Positions 12,587 to 24,658 of a DNA stretch of 64,000 nt are shown here, piece after piece. Both the position numbers and the translations under genes were made by a program. Source of the DNA: Malus domestica. Lineage: Eukaryota > Streptophyta > Magnoliopsida > Rosales > Rosaceae. The stretch's first letter is position 1; each line of letters starts with the position of its first letter. A model generated the notes under the pieces. The model saw only the letters and a list, made by a program, of their open reading frames with translations, did no database searches and had not been told where the DNA came from. The stretch is taken from the NCBI RefSeq assembly GCF_042453785.1, contig NC_091672.1, positions 8,388,501 through 8,452,500 on the forward strand, in the 5' to 3' direction.

Positions 12587-13034
12587 AAAAATCGAAGAGG
12601 CACCACTCCTCGAATCTCGAGAGCCAGACTCCCACTAGGATTGTTTTCTCAAAAATCGAAGAGGCACCGCGATCTGAATCTCGAAAGCTAGACTCCCACC
12701 AGGATTGCTTTCTCAAAAATCAAAGAGGCACCACTATCCGAATCTCGAGAGCCAGACTCCACCCAGGATTACTTTCTCAAAAATCGAAGAGGCACCGCTA
12801 TCCGAATCTCGAGAGCCAGACTCCTACCAAGATCACTTTCTCAAAAATCGAAGAGGCACCGCTCTCTAAATCTCAAGAGCCAGATCCCTAATATGATTGC
12901 TTGTTAAAAAATCAAAGAGGCAACGCTCTTCGAATCTCGAGAGCCAGATCCCCAACAGAATTACTTTTTCGAAAATCGAAGAGGCACCGCTCTCCAAACT
13001 TCGAGAGCCAGATTTCCTTGGATAAAATTTGTCT
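12587..13034 (+). repeat. 64-bp tandem repeat, seven units
   Basis: AAAAATCGAAGAGGCACC starts at 12587, 12651, 12715, 12779, 12843, 12907 and 12971, a constant 64-base step. Each unit contains the near-palindrome AATCTCGAGAGCCAGA. Relatives of the unit occur in the cargo of both chimeric LINEs. Confidence 0.92.
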
Positions 13035-14666
13035 GCAATCTTCACACGCAACATCAGTTTTCCAGATACCACAAACCATTTTTTTCAAAGTGCTCTGACA
13101 AAGTTAAAACACATGAAGCTTGCAGCTCTCACTAAATTGCTATGACCAAGATGGGTAAAGGAATAGCATTGCTACTTGTTGGGGAAACTCCTATATATGT
13201 CTACCTCCACCCTCCACGGACAGGCAAACCTACAAAAATGCTCAACCATTCCTTATATCTGATAGGGCATTCCCAACGAAGCCTCTCGAAATACTCATCT
13301 TCCTTTCCCCCGATAATACCTCTGCAAACAAGCCACACCAGAGCAAGAGTATCTCAGGGTTAAAAGCAAGAGTATCTCATATCATGCTTTTCCCTGTCTT
13401 TTCCTTTGCCCTTGCTTTTACCTGCAAGAAAATGAGAAAGAAAGCAATTAGTTGGAACCTGAAATCAAATTTTCGATCTGGAACTAATTGCCCAGAACAT
13501 TTGCCTGGTTGCTTACCTAGCATTGCTCTCGAGTACTCATCCTCAACTGTTGTCAAGGTCACGAATCATTTCGGTAAATACTTCATAACAGTTTATACGA
13601 TATTGGCTCTTTACACTGAAATTGCCAAGCATGGATGAGTCGTTGAGAAGTAGTGCTCTGAAGGACCATTCAAATGCAAAGGTTGCGCACCACTTCTGTG
13701 ATGCAAAAGATTGAAGCAGAAGGTTCAACGATGAGCTAGAACAGATCACTATAACACAACGCCCTCCCTGCAAAACCGCATAATCCAGACGGATGAGTCT
13801 AAGTCAAATCCAAGCTCATCATCCCTGCCCTATCCGAAGAGCTCAAGAAACTTCAACAACCTTTCACTAGCAACGTCGCCAAAGAGCAAAGCCTCGCCAT
13901 ACCACATCCACTACTTTGTCAACAACAAAAGTATCCCATATCATCAAGGTCGAACGAACTCTTAATTTGATGGACTTGTTTTGACCCTCAAATTCTTGAG
14001 TCAGCCTTATACTCTGGAAGAAACTAGAAAACCCTTCAGCCCAGTTCAAGAATAAGGTTGTGGAAAGTTACTTCTTCAAAAGAAAAAGTATCTCATATCA
14101 TATCTTCTCCTTTTTCTTCTCTTTATCCTTCATGCTGCCTGTAAGATAGGGAGAATAAGAATAATCAGCCGAAACTCGAAATCAAACTTCTAATCTGAGA
14201 CTGATTGCTTGGAGCTCTGATTTCTTACCTTGTCTGTCACCTCTTTCGGCAGATCTCCTAGCTCGGTGACTTGGGGGACTCCTACTACATGGTTTGTATC
14301 ACGCTTGACCAAGCCTGAAACTACAAGTAAGCTTCAAGTGAAATTGATACATTACCTTGTGCATCTCCACCAATTAAAAATACCACTCTTAGATGGAGGA
14401 AGAGTACTTCCAGAGAAGATGCCACATCTACCTATGAGACAGATAAGGCAAGTGAAGACGATACCACACTTCGGTACTTAGAAGTTTCGTGATTACTCAG
14501 CGGCTTGGATCTTGCAAGTCCCCAACCGATGAGCTTCCCTCACTCGGGAACTTGGGGAGCATTGTTTGTACCATACTTGACCAATCCCGAAACTACCAAG
14601 CACCGGTCAATGTTATACCGTCAATAGCCCATAAGAGTTTCCCTCAAACCAGGAGGCCAATTACAG

Positions 14667-14785
14667 CACGACACGTGTCGACATCAAAAGCCAATCATAG
14701 CGCGACACATGTCAACATCGGAAGCCAATCACAACACAACACGTGTCAATGTCAGAACAAAACTAGAAACTCTCTTCTATAAAAG
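14667..14785 (+). promoter_or_regulatory. LTR promoter: three CCAAT/ACGT-core units and a TATA box
   Basis: A GCCAAT motif followed by ACACGTGTC, ACACATGTC and ACACGTGTC recurs three times about 37-39 bases apart (14667-14755). TATAAAAG follows at 14778-14785. CACGTG and CCAAT are classic plant enhancer motifs, so this reads as the U3 promoter of the LTR. The two chimeric LINEs lack this block. Confidence 0.6.
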
Positions 14786-15059
14786 GAGAACATTCTCCCA
14801 CAATATTTCCTAATGTCATTTATACTAAATCATTCACTAGTACTCACAAAAGGTGAGCTTGAACCTATGTGCTTGTGTAAACCCTTCACAATTAATGAGA
14901 ACTCCTCTACTCCGTGGATGTAGCCAATCTGGGTGAACCACGTACATCTTGTGTTTGCTTCCTTGTCTCTATCCATTTACATACTTATCCACACTAGTGA
15001 CCGGAGCAATCTAGCGAATGTCACAAACTTAACACTTTTTGTTGTACCAAAGTCCTCAC

Positions 15060-15200
15060 TGATTTGTGCATCAACAGTCATCAAACATTTTTGGAGAATC
15101 GGTACAACTCATCCTTAACCATTTTTGCAAAATCGATTCAACTCGTCCTCAACCATTTTTGCATAATCAGTTCAACTAGTCATCAACTTAAACTTCTGCA
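15060..15200 (+). repeat. 34-bp tandem repeat, short array
   Basis: Three or four units of the ACCATTTTTGCA(A/T)AATC / TTCAACTCGTCCTCA type, the same family as 15725-16060. It sits just beyond the right end of the LTR-type element. Confidence 0.8.
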
Positions 15201-15724
15201 GTTTGATTGGCTAAGAAGAGAAGGAAGATGGTCTAATAATCTTATCAAAATTTATATATGTTGAGTAATTGTTGGTACTTGTCTCTCTATATATAACTAT
15301 TTCCACCAAATATGATGAGTTGTGGACATTAGTTGTTTCCCCATAGTTTTCTTTACAACATGAGGAAGACATTAGTTGACTATAATAAATACGAAAATAA
15401 ATCAAAGAAACCAACCAGGGTTTGGAAGAATAAATTAAAACTAAAATCAAAGAAATAAATAAGGGAGCTTTATATATAGAGACAAAAACTTTCACTATAT
15501 TTCAAGGAACTCGACTAGTTTTTAAACATGTCAAGGAGAGAAGAAAACATAAAAATAACTAAAGCACAACCCAAAACATGGAAACAATGTTTTAAAATAC
15601 CAGTCATAACCCTAAGGCTATAGGGCTGTTAATATAACCCATCCTTCACAACTTCAACAAAATTAACGTGTTTTGAAACTATATGTAGATACAATTTGTA
15701 TCTTTTATCACTAGAATAAGTTAA
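15201..15724. other. Spacer between two 34-bp arrays
   Basis: AT-rich DNA without recognisable genes. It separates two arrays of the same 34-bp family, so it may be an insertion into one original array. Confidence 0.5.
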
Positions 15725-16060
15725 ATCAATCCTCGACTATTTTCGTTGAATCATTTCAACCCGTCCTTGATCATTTTTGCAAAATCGATTCAACCCGTCC
15801 TCGACTGTTTTTGCAGAATCAATTCAATCCATCATCAACCATGTTTGTAGAATCAGTTAACCCGTCCTCGACTATTTTTTCAGAATTAGTTCAACCTGTC
15901 CTCGACCATTATTGGAGAATCAGCTCAATCCGTCCTCAACTATTTTTGCACAATCAGTTAACCTGTCCTTGACTATTTTTTCATAATCAATTCACCTATC
16001 TTCGACCATTTTTGCAAAATCAGTTCAACCCGTATTTCACCATTTTTGCATAATCAGTTT
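15725..16060 (+). repeat. 34-bp tandem repeat, main array of about nine units
   Basis: Consensus roughly CGACCATTTTTGCAAAATCA plus GTTCAACCCGTCCT. Anchor CCGTCC falls at about 15761, 15795, 15829, 15862 and 15896, a 33-34-base period. Units are diverged and no coding frame persists. Confidence 0.88.
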
Positions 16061-17706
16061 AATTGCGCCAACGTCTGGTACTTCAAGATGGACTCGGTCG
16101 AGAAGTTCGCTGTGCTTCAGTTTGGTGTTTGCCACTTTCGCTGGGAATCCTTTAAGGGCTTCTTGATTGCTCATTCATATGTGCCTCTTGATGTTCCTTT
16201 CTGGCTTTTTGTTTGTGATCTGTTTGGCTGCAAGAAAGTGAAGAAGAAATTAAAGTACAAAAATTTAAGAATTTACACTTACAACACGACCAAGACGTCA
16301 AATCAATGAAAAAAAGAAAGAAATTGAAACGAAATTGAACTGGATTTGAGAAGCTTCTCGTTGATTGCCAATCTTTCAAGCTCATCTCCAACTTCATCTT
16401 CGGCCTAATATTTCTTGAAGAGAGAAAGAAGTAACAGATGAAGAGAAAGAATTGTGAAAAGACTTTTAACACTATAAAGGGTATATCTGTAACTTACAAT
16501 CTAGAGAAAAAAAAGCTAATGATGTCATCTTTTACATGTATTAACTTTTCTCTCACCTTGAAATGTTTAAAAAGTGTTGTCTCAATATAAAATTAAGTAT
16601 TAAAAGTATATCTTATGTGTAATTTTTCCTTTAATTTAAATCGAAGAAATTAATTGATTTAAATTTAAAACAAATGAAGATACCAAATCGGGAAAGATTG
16701 GCCAAATCAAGGATGACCAAATTATGGATAAAAAGTGATTGATTGATTTATTTAAATAAAAGATTATTTAATTAAATCTAGAATTATTTGATGAAGTCAA
16801 ATCAGGAACCAAGCTCAAATCAAGTCTTGGTTCTTTCATTAATAATCAAGTCCAAAATTAAGACCAAGTCAAGACTAAATTAATACTTGGAGAGCCCAAA
16901 TACGAAGCTCACAAAGAAAGACCCTCAAAAACACATCCTCGGACCCCAGACGCTCAAACCCCCAAACTCTCAAACAATCAATAAGCTCTCTACATTCTTC
17001 ACCACACCCGTGAAGAACCATCAAGCACAACTACATGTGCCGGAGATTAAGTCACTTCGACCCTCGGATCAGCAACCCTAAATAAACACTTTGCAACCCC
17101 AGGGATCGCATAAGAATATTCAAACTTTGCAACAGAGATTGTAACCCTAAATCTTTACATTAATCTAGGCGAATCATACGGGAACTTTGGGAATTTGTTG
17201 CGTGTGTTAGTATGCGCTGGGATCTCTCATATACATAGGGGCATGGGCTCTATGGTCCCGTCCATAAAGAAACCCTAAAGCCCACTTATAAAGCCTTGAT
17301 CCTCCCATCGACATTAGGGTTTATCCCTTTGAAATCCTTTAGCCTCTAGTAATCTAATCCAACACTAACTATTAAATCACCCTGCTTTAACCCAATGCAA
17401 TCCCTAAACCTTAGCTTATTACTCATAATCCCACCATGACTACGAGGCCGTATCATTAAAAAAGAATGTCGGAGTAACACTTCAACAGAGGCTACACATA
17501 CCAAAGAATAAAACATCCTTCTCAATTACAATCCCATGAGAAATACAACATAATTCCTCAACTACAAATGACTCACATCCAACCACCAACGGAAATAGCA
17601 CTCGTGAAGATTTAACTTCACAAGAAAAAAAAACTACTCTATAAACACCACGAAAAAAAAGACTTCACTATCTTCGTATGATAACACGTTAAGATTTGGC
17701 ATTTTC
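16061..17706. other. Intergenic DNA before unit B, no supported gene
   Basis: Holds short open frames on both strands (for example around 16090-16310), but none has a recognisable domain or a convincing splice structure. The stretch 16880-17660 is AC-rich and looks like retroelement or LTR debris; I could not place it in a family. Confidence 0.4.
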
Positions 17707-17719
17707 CATAAATTTGGAT
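17707..17719. repeat. Left target-site duplication of the U6 retropseudogene
   Basis: CATAAATTTGGAT, repeated directly at 17837-17849 on the other side of the U6 insert and its T-run. The first C of the right copy may belong to U6, giving 12 or 13 bases. Confidence 0.85.
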
Positions 17720-17737
17720 TTTTTTTTTTTTTTTTTG

Positions 17738-17785
17738 AATTTGGACCATTTTTCGATTTATGCGTGTTATCCTTGCGCAGGGGCC

Positions 17786-17817
<32 letters not shown>

Positions 17818-17837
17818 TCGGATGTCCCCGAAGGGAC
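17738..17837 (-). pseudogene. U6 snRNA retropseudogene with poly(A) tail, unit B
   Basis: Full-length U6 in reverse orientation. The 5' stem-loop GTCCCTTCGGGGAC is complete at 17824-17837, and the 3' end ATGGTCCAAATT is followed on the minus strand by a C and 17 A residues (T-run 17720-17736). Matching 12-13-base repeats flank the whole. Poly(A) tail plus target-site duplication is the signature of LINE-driven retrotransposition of a small RNA. A few changes from the plant consensus occur in the 3' half (GATAAC for GATGAC, CGAAAAATGG for CGAGAAATGG). No upstream sequence element or U6 TATA box is seen, so transcription is unlikely. Confidence 0.9.
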
Positions 17838-17849
17838 ATAAATTTGGAT

Positions 17850-20392
17850 ATCTTGTTATCATATTATTTGAGATAATGTGCATCAAAATGTTGTGTCGTT
17901 GTTAACAGAAATACCTTTTAGCGTACCTGCAGACATATATAGGTTGAAGGTCTTTGTCTACATTGAATCATTGATCTTTAATAATTATCATGTTATGTAT
18001 ACTTAATACTTGCTAACCTAATCAAAGTAGCCAACATGATGAGGGGTTTAGAATATTCTTATCCCACCATGATGATCAACTACGAATAATATACCACAAC
18101 GTTTAATGTACACGACTCTCTCTCTGACATAATTCTCTGTAAAATTTGGATCCTTCATGTAAATTTTCTTTTTTAAATAGATGTTTATTATATCTCTAAT
18201 GTTTATATGGTTGGAATATGTCGTTTAATATATGTGCTATTCGATTAATTAATCATCACTACATGCTATTTTGCACGCAACAGATCTTGTATTGCAGAAT
18301 CATGATATTATACATGAGATTTTCAGAAAGGGAAAACCCCACGCCTACATATACGAAGAACTATCTTATATAATATACTCATAAACTTGTCCAAACTGCC
18401 CTCACATTCCCCTGGCAGTACACGATTTTATTAAGTCAGTAGCTTCCAACTGAAAGCACGTAATTTTCGACAAGATTTATCTTAGTATTTCAGTAGTACC
18501 GAAATTGTTTTAAAACGTCAGTAGATCCCAAACGAAATATTTTCATGTTTGTGCGAAATGTCTATACTTTTAGGTAGACGTCCAATGAAATATCTTCATA
18601 GGTTTGGTAGTTATTATATACTGAAAATTTATCTTCTGGTTTAGATCAGTTTCACTAGTCGTATTGCATCATTAAAATTGATACAACATGAAAAGAAAAA
18701 AAGAAGTTATACTTCATGTGGAGCCTCCAAACAGCCGATTTTATGTTTCATTCATCAAAATAAGCTTTTTTTCTTTCTCTTTTCTTTATCAGTGTGAGTA
18801 TTTGTGTCTTTAGGCTTGCTTTGTTGTACCATGTAGAGTAAGAGTATGAAGAAAAAGATTCTTGAAATCTCAGGTTGAACTTGAGAATAAATTCATAAAA
18901 CTGAATTTTATCTAAAACATTTTATGTGCCTAAGTAGTCTTTTAATATTAAAGTGTATAAACTATTTAATATTAAAACTAGGTTTTATTGTTTGGCGGAC
19001 AGTTTAGTTGCTCTGGAAATCGTATAATCTAAAAGCAAATGGAACATATTGATTTCAATTTTTCTTAGTGAAGTGCGACGTTTTTTAAATTGATTGTCAC
19101 CGTTTATTCAAGTGTTATCTAGTCACTACGCACATCCTACTGCAGTAGTATAAAAATTACTCTAGCCATTGCATGCAGGTAATATAGCCTTAAGGTTGTT
19201 TTATGACAAAAAAATAAAGAAAATTGTTGTTGGTACTCTAAAAATTTTATTTTATATTCCAAACTTTCTATAATTAGAAAGAAAAATATATTTATAAGAA
19301 GTATAGAATAAGATTTATGAAATGCTAATAACAGTTCTCAAAATAAAAATAAATATAAAGTTTAGAAGGGTACACGGGTCTGAGTCAGTAGTTGCAAGGT
19401 CGATGTACATAGGACTTGAGAGTAATATGTGTTAGCGTAATGTACATCTTTTGGGGTATACCTTAATTTGAAAATGTTTGGGGTGCCATGATGACTACAT
19501 CTTCTTTTTCTAAGATGTTTGAGGGTACTAAATGACAGATAAGCACCCTGTTGTGCTGAGTCTGCAAGACATCTATATATCTAAATACTTAATTAGGCAG
19601 ATGAATTCTAACTAACACCATATATGAGAAATGTCAACCATGCATGCCCTTTCAAAGTTCAATAAATGTAATTTCGTACTGCAGTTTAGTGATATTTTTC
19701 TTGATTTGCAAGTGAGAGATCTTTAAGTTTGAATCGTGTCATTTCTAGTTTTCTGGGACATTTTTGTCCTATGTACATTCATGGTCGTTTCTTGATAATT
19801 TTTTATTACCTAAAAAAAAATCTCCTCTAACGTACATCGCATAGCAAGTGTCATGTTTGTTGTACAGAAAGAAAGAAAGAAAGATTTGATTAAATATACA
19901 AAAATGCTACTCTTATCACATTTGTCATATCACATTTATATCATATCTCTAATAGAGATAGGTCTCGCATGTGTTAGTAAGCTCTACTTCTTTTTTTTAG
20001 TTGATAATGGACCCTACTTCTATTAAAAGGTAGTACAAATACAATATGAAAAATATAATGAGGGTAACAATACTCATAAACATATCATACATGGATTTAC
20101 ATGCATCTAGTAGCTATGTTTCCCGTTTCCTAGTACTGCCAAAGACAAAAGTAGCATCAATAACTTGACGGGCTACCAAAAAGTGATGCATGCAACGCAT
20201 CACCAGTGAGATTTTTCAGTATGACCGTCACACGAGGTGATACACCATGTGTCCCTATATAAATGGTGGGTTATGTGTGTTAAAAAGTTAATAACTTAAA
20301 AATTAAAATTTTCCACCACTTGCATAAAAACACGTGGTGTACCATTCGTGTTCCAGTCACAACTAAAAATTTCTCCAGCTTGTGTATGTCTC
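17850..20392. other. Upstream region of polygalacturonase B
   Basis: Matches 109-4442 upstream of gene A with scattered substitutions and small indels, minus the A-only 1.8-kb block. No gene recognised. The proximal 480 bases are nearly the same as in A. Confidence 0.75.
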
Positions 20393-20400
20393 TATAAATA
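20393..20400 (+). promoter_or_regulatory. TATA box of polygalacturonase B
   Basis: TATAAATA 74 bases before the ATG, the same position as in gene A. Confidence 0.6.
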
Positions 20401-20466
20401 TTGGATTCTCATAATGGACATCTAATATATTGCATGCTCATATTATAAAATAGAATAAAACGTAGG

Positions 20467-23400
20467 ATGGCTCTTCAGAAAAATGAACTCATCCTATTCT
20501 TTATCATCACCCTCCCCTCCTTTGTTTTATGTTATAGCAGTTTACATGAGAACCAACTCATCGACAAGTATGTTGACGAAGCATCTGAATTTGATTCCAA
20601 AGCGTATCCATCTTACTTCAACACGATCGACGATGGCAGTAACTTGTTCAAGGGCTTGATAAAGGAAAGTGCAGATGTCCTATGCTTAAAGAGCTTCGAT
20701 AAAGTGGATAGCAGCACTTCATCTTCGGCTGAGACGGTCAGTGTTAATGATTTTGGAGCTGAGGGTGATGGAGAAACTGATGACACAAAGGTAAGTAATT
20801 ACATAAAATAAATATTATAGTAGTAATAATAACAAGAAGGTAGCAAATAATAGAGTTAGTCTATAGTATCCTTTGGTTCATTGGTTTAACGATATTTTGT
20901 AATGCAATCACGTTTGCACATAATAACCTGCCTTGCAATGCAATAGGACGTTCACAACCTAAACATTAACCTTCTCACAATGGACTAACAATAATGTGGT
21001 TCAAACTCGCATTTGACGAGAATCGAACCTAAGACTTCTCACCCTCACTCACAAGTGAAGAAGAATACTACTAGACCGCAGTATTAAGTAGTGACAATGA
21101 GAGTTCTATTAATATGTAATTTATATTATAACTTTTCTTTATACCGTAGAATTTCTCTAATAATTGGTCAATCTTTACATATGAGCTCTTCCAGGCTTTT
21201 GAGATGGCTTGGAAGGTAGCTTGTTCATCTAAGGAAGCTGTTATGGTGGCGCCTAAGAAGACGTATCGTATTAAACCAATCAGATTTTCAGGTCCTTGCA
21301 AATCTCAACTTACAGTGCAGGTGAGTTATATAAATTATGTACTGTACGTTGTAGACTGGCGTTCGAAGCTTAAGATTTATGTTTAGGTTTATTTGAACAA
21401 ATTAAAATTTGGAGATTTCAGATTCTGGGAACGTTAATAGCTTCTGATGATCGATCTGACTTCAGCAAAGACGGTAGACACTGGCTTATCTTTGACAGTG
21501 TTTCCAATTTGGTGGTTGAAGGTGGTGGGGCCATCAATGGCAATGGGAAAAATTGGTGGCAAAATTCATGCAAAACCGATAAATCTAAGGTACTTTATTA
21601 ATTACCAACACAACAAAATCATATATATCCTAATTCTGTTTATAATCAGATACTTGTACTTGGAAAGGGATCATCTCCAGATCCTTTCCACCAAGTCCAC
21701 CAAATCAAACAATCCGAACTTTAAATATTTGATCCAACGGCTACAAACAGGGACCCACTTTAAAAGTTATAATAACTTTAGTCGTTAGATCAAATTTCAA
21801 GGGTCCGAATTATTTGATTTGGTTGACTTGGTAGAAGTGATCGGAGAGGATCCCTTGGTTAATTAATTGCTGACTATAAGTGTTTCAGTATTGATTTGCA
21901 GCCCTGCAAGGACGCACCAACGGTATATAACTTCATGTCCTTGATAAACACATACAGCAAATGGCGATTTACCGTAGTGGTGGAAAGCGATCATGCTTAT
22001 ACACTCTGGTGCGAGTTCAATCCCCACCGACCTCCCTCCCCCTTAACAACTAACAATTTAACTTTTACTATTATTGTTTATAAAAAATAAATAAAAATAA
22101 CAAAAAAACAAAAAAAACACTTATATATATATATGCTTATAAAATAGAAAATTAATTTGTTACATGCGGTCTTCGGTCTTGATCAACAATATTGCGTAAT
22201 TAAAGCAAAAATGCAAATTTTAAATATCATGTATTATTGTTTATTTGGGCCAGTTGCTTAGACTTAAACCTAGATGTTCTCTTTTGAAGACACGTTTGGG
22301 AGTATTTTTGCAAGAAATTTTTATGCTAATTGGTGCTAAACAGTATTTTGTAATGGTTAACTTGAGTTCGGATTCCCATCAATAAACAAGGAAAAGGACA
22401 CACATATGATGAAATTCTTTTCAATTATCAGATGTTAACTAAAAAAACATTCATAGTATTGCAAGCATGGAAGAGTCACGAATGGACTAAAATGATCTCT
22501 GGCCCATCCTGCCTTTTTTTTCTTGCTATTCTAATAGATGTTGCTGCATATCAGTCTAATACCCTTAAAATTCAAGTGTGTTCTCAATATAAACTATTTT
22601 CCGGAGTCCTCACTTTTCTCTCCATCTCTCTTCTTGTGGTGCATTAATTTTCACTTCCCCTCCTTATTCTATCAACTTTTCTTTAGCTTTAACTTATATT
22701 TCAAAAAATTCTTGCTTACTCTTTACCTCATATTCGGGTTTTTAGGCTTATACAATGTTTTTAGTTCTGTTTCTTGAATTTAGGGTCTTTAAATTTTTAT
22801 GCAAATACTCCAATCTCTCATGTTTTGAGTTCAAATTACATATGTATGTAAGAGGCCCTCACATGAAATCCTAACTCCCTCACTAACTACAAGAATTATA
22901 TATAAGTGATTCTGAATGGAAATTTATATGCAAGTGTAGTAAACACAAAAATTAGCGGGGAAGAAAGTTGCAGCCATTTTTTGTCTGAAAGAAGGGACAT
23001 ATTCAAGGTTTCAATTATCATACCACATTCATTCAGCACATTATTAATCACTCTACATGGACCTATCTGTATTAGAACTGAGCATCATGGTGGTCCAATA
23101 GCAGTATTGTATAGAACGTTAACACTTTGTAGTATATATAATACAAATTGTACAGAAAAAATATAGTTCAAATTAAAGTAATCATAATTATTTTTCCTAA
23201 AATAAGATAGAGGGAGTAATTTATGCCCATTTTTTTTCGTTTTTTACACGTCTCTTCCTAATTCTGATACGTGATTCTCTTTTGATTTACTCAATTTAAA
23301 AGTCACAAAAAGCAAAAAGTTAAAAAAGCATGTAAAAATTACTTCCTAAGATAGAATTGGAGCCGCTTTTAGACTAAAAAATGGGGTATTTGCATGGGTA

Positions 23401-24658
23401 CGTTTTCTACATGTATATGATAGCAATTTTTCTTTTCTACGTTTCTGAATGAATTTTACTCGTGTATTTTGGGAGTTTCTGAATGAGTTTTACTCGTGTA
23501 TTTTGGCTGCAGGCACTCACCTTCTGTAAGAGCAAGAATTTGATGGTGAGGAACCTGACAATTCAAGATGGACAACAAATTCATGTGTCTTTCCAGAAAT
23601 GCATGAATGTTGAAGTTTCCAATCTCTCAATAACTGCACCACCAAAAAGCCCCAACACCGACGGAATTCATGTTACAGATACTCAAAACATATTGATCAC
23701 AAGCTGTGTTATAGCCACAGGTACTTAATAGAAACATCCAAGTGTCCTATAATATTAACTCATGATGTATAATTTAGCTGTGTTTAATTAATTAGGTGAT
23801 GATTGTCTTTCTATTGTAAATGGATCCAAAACGGTGCAAGCTTCGAACATAACCTGCGGATCAGGCCATGGTATCAGGTTTAATTTTGTAATATTTATTA
23901 TTGGGATTTATTTTAATCGAATCTCGATTGATAGTTTGAAAACATAATATGCCGGTCTGACTGACAAAAGGGTTTTCACAATGACCTCAGTATTGGAAGC
24001 CTGGGATCTGGAAACTCAAAAGCGTATGTTTCGGATATTACAGTGAATGGAGCAAAACTTTATGGAACTACAAATGGAATTCGAATCAAAACGTGGCAGG
24101 TAGAGTTTCAAAGTACTTCAATTAATTAGATGTGCTTACTGAGCTTTGAGTACAAAGTACATACAAAAACCAGCAAGGTGATATATATGCAGGGAGGGTC
24201 AGGAAGTGCAAGCAACATCAGATTTCAGAACATTGAAATGCATAATGTTACCAACCCCATACTTATAGACCAATATTACTGTGACAGAAAGATACCGTGC
24301 AAAGAACAGGTAATTTATAGAAATACCACGAGACCAAACCAACTTCTATCGCTTAATTTCTTGATCGAAAATGACGTATCTATTGGTTCAATATTAATCA
24401 CAGAGATCAGCAGTTGAAGTCAAAAATGTGGTGTACAAAAACATCAAAGGAACAAGTGCTTCAGATGTTGCTATAAAATTCGATTGCAGCAAGAGCTTCC
24501 CTTGTCTGGGGATTATGTTGCAAGATATTAACCTCCAACACGAAGGAAGGAAAACAGCTAAAGCTCTGTGCAACAATGTTAATGTGACTAGCATAGGGGT
24601 TGTTTGCCCGCTTTGTCCTAAATTAGAAGGGCAATATGAGACTTGCCAATGTCTATGA
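20467..24658 (+). CDS. Polygalacturonase (glycoside hydrolase family 28), copy B
   Basis: Tandem paralogue of the gene at 4517 with the same nine-exon structure: 20467-20790, 21195-21320, 21422-21589, 21902-21922, 23513-23720, 23796-23877, 23991-24099, 24193-24309, 24404-24658; 469 residues. Signal peptide and all four catalytic motifs (Asp263, Asp284/285, His307, Arg341-Lys343) are intact. By eye six residues differ from copy A: T214A, Y218C, H325D, A327T, I423M and I465T. None is in a catalytic motif, though H325D and A327T lie in the loop between GHG and RIK. Intron 1 is 0.69 kb shorter than in A because of a deletion. Expected role is pectin depolymerisation in the wall, as for A. Both genes appear functional. 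Confidence 0.92.
20986..21092 (-). mobile_element. Truncated SINE in intron 1 of gene B
   Basis: Matches 5733-5839 of the intact SINE in gene A and keeps the right-hand GACAATGAGA (21093-21102). The poly(T) end and left repeat are gone, removed by the intron 1 deletion. Confidence 0.65.
21668..21854. mobile_element. Long-inverted-repeat MITE in intron 3 of gene B
   Basis: Same element and position as 6414-6601 in gene A, so it was inserted before the duplication. One arm has lost a few bases near 21722. Confidence 0.72.
21968..22115 (+). mobile_element. SINE in intron 4 of gene B
   Basis: Same insertion as 6715-6840, with the GAGTTCAATCCC box and a longer A-rich tail (AAAATAAATAAAAATAAC and more) at 22081-22115. 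Confidence 0.5.

Larger units (their letters stand above)
11070..15075 (+). mobile_element. Old non-autonomous LTR-type element (copy 1)
   Basis: Two diverged direct repeats act like LTRs. The left (about 11105-11265) and right (from about 14265) share GACTTGGGGGACTC, then TTGGAT(T/C)TT(T/G)CAAGTC, CCAACCGA and CCTCACTCGGGAA in the same order. The right one has promoter motifs and a TATA box (14667-14785), then an LTR-like 3' part with TAGCCAATCTGGGTGAACCA. Between them lie an antisense coiled-coil pseudogene, a 64-bp tandem array and no gag, protease, integrase or RT, so it is a large non-autonomous derivative. The region 11175 to about 15020 matches the cargo of both chimeric LINEs in the EFR3-like gene. 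Outer edges are approximate and no target-site duplication was identified. Confidence 0.55.

Noticed and set aside
12587-13034. CRISPR-like regular repeat array
   Set aside because: A contiguous 64-bp tandem repeat with no unique spacers, in a plant retroelement.
16046-16472. Open frames on both strands with hydrophobic or charged peptides
   Set aside because: No recognised domain, no splice partners, and adjacent to a tandem repeat whose edge supplies part of the frame.
17738-17837. Functional U6 snRNA gene
   Set aside because: A poly(A) tail, target-site duplication, substitutions and the lack of a USE/TATA promoter point to a processed pseudogene.
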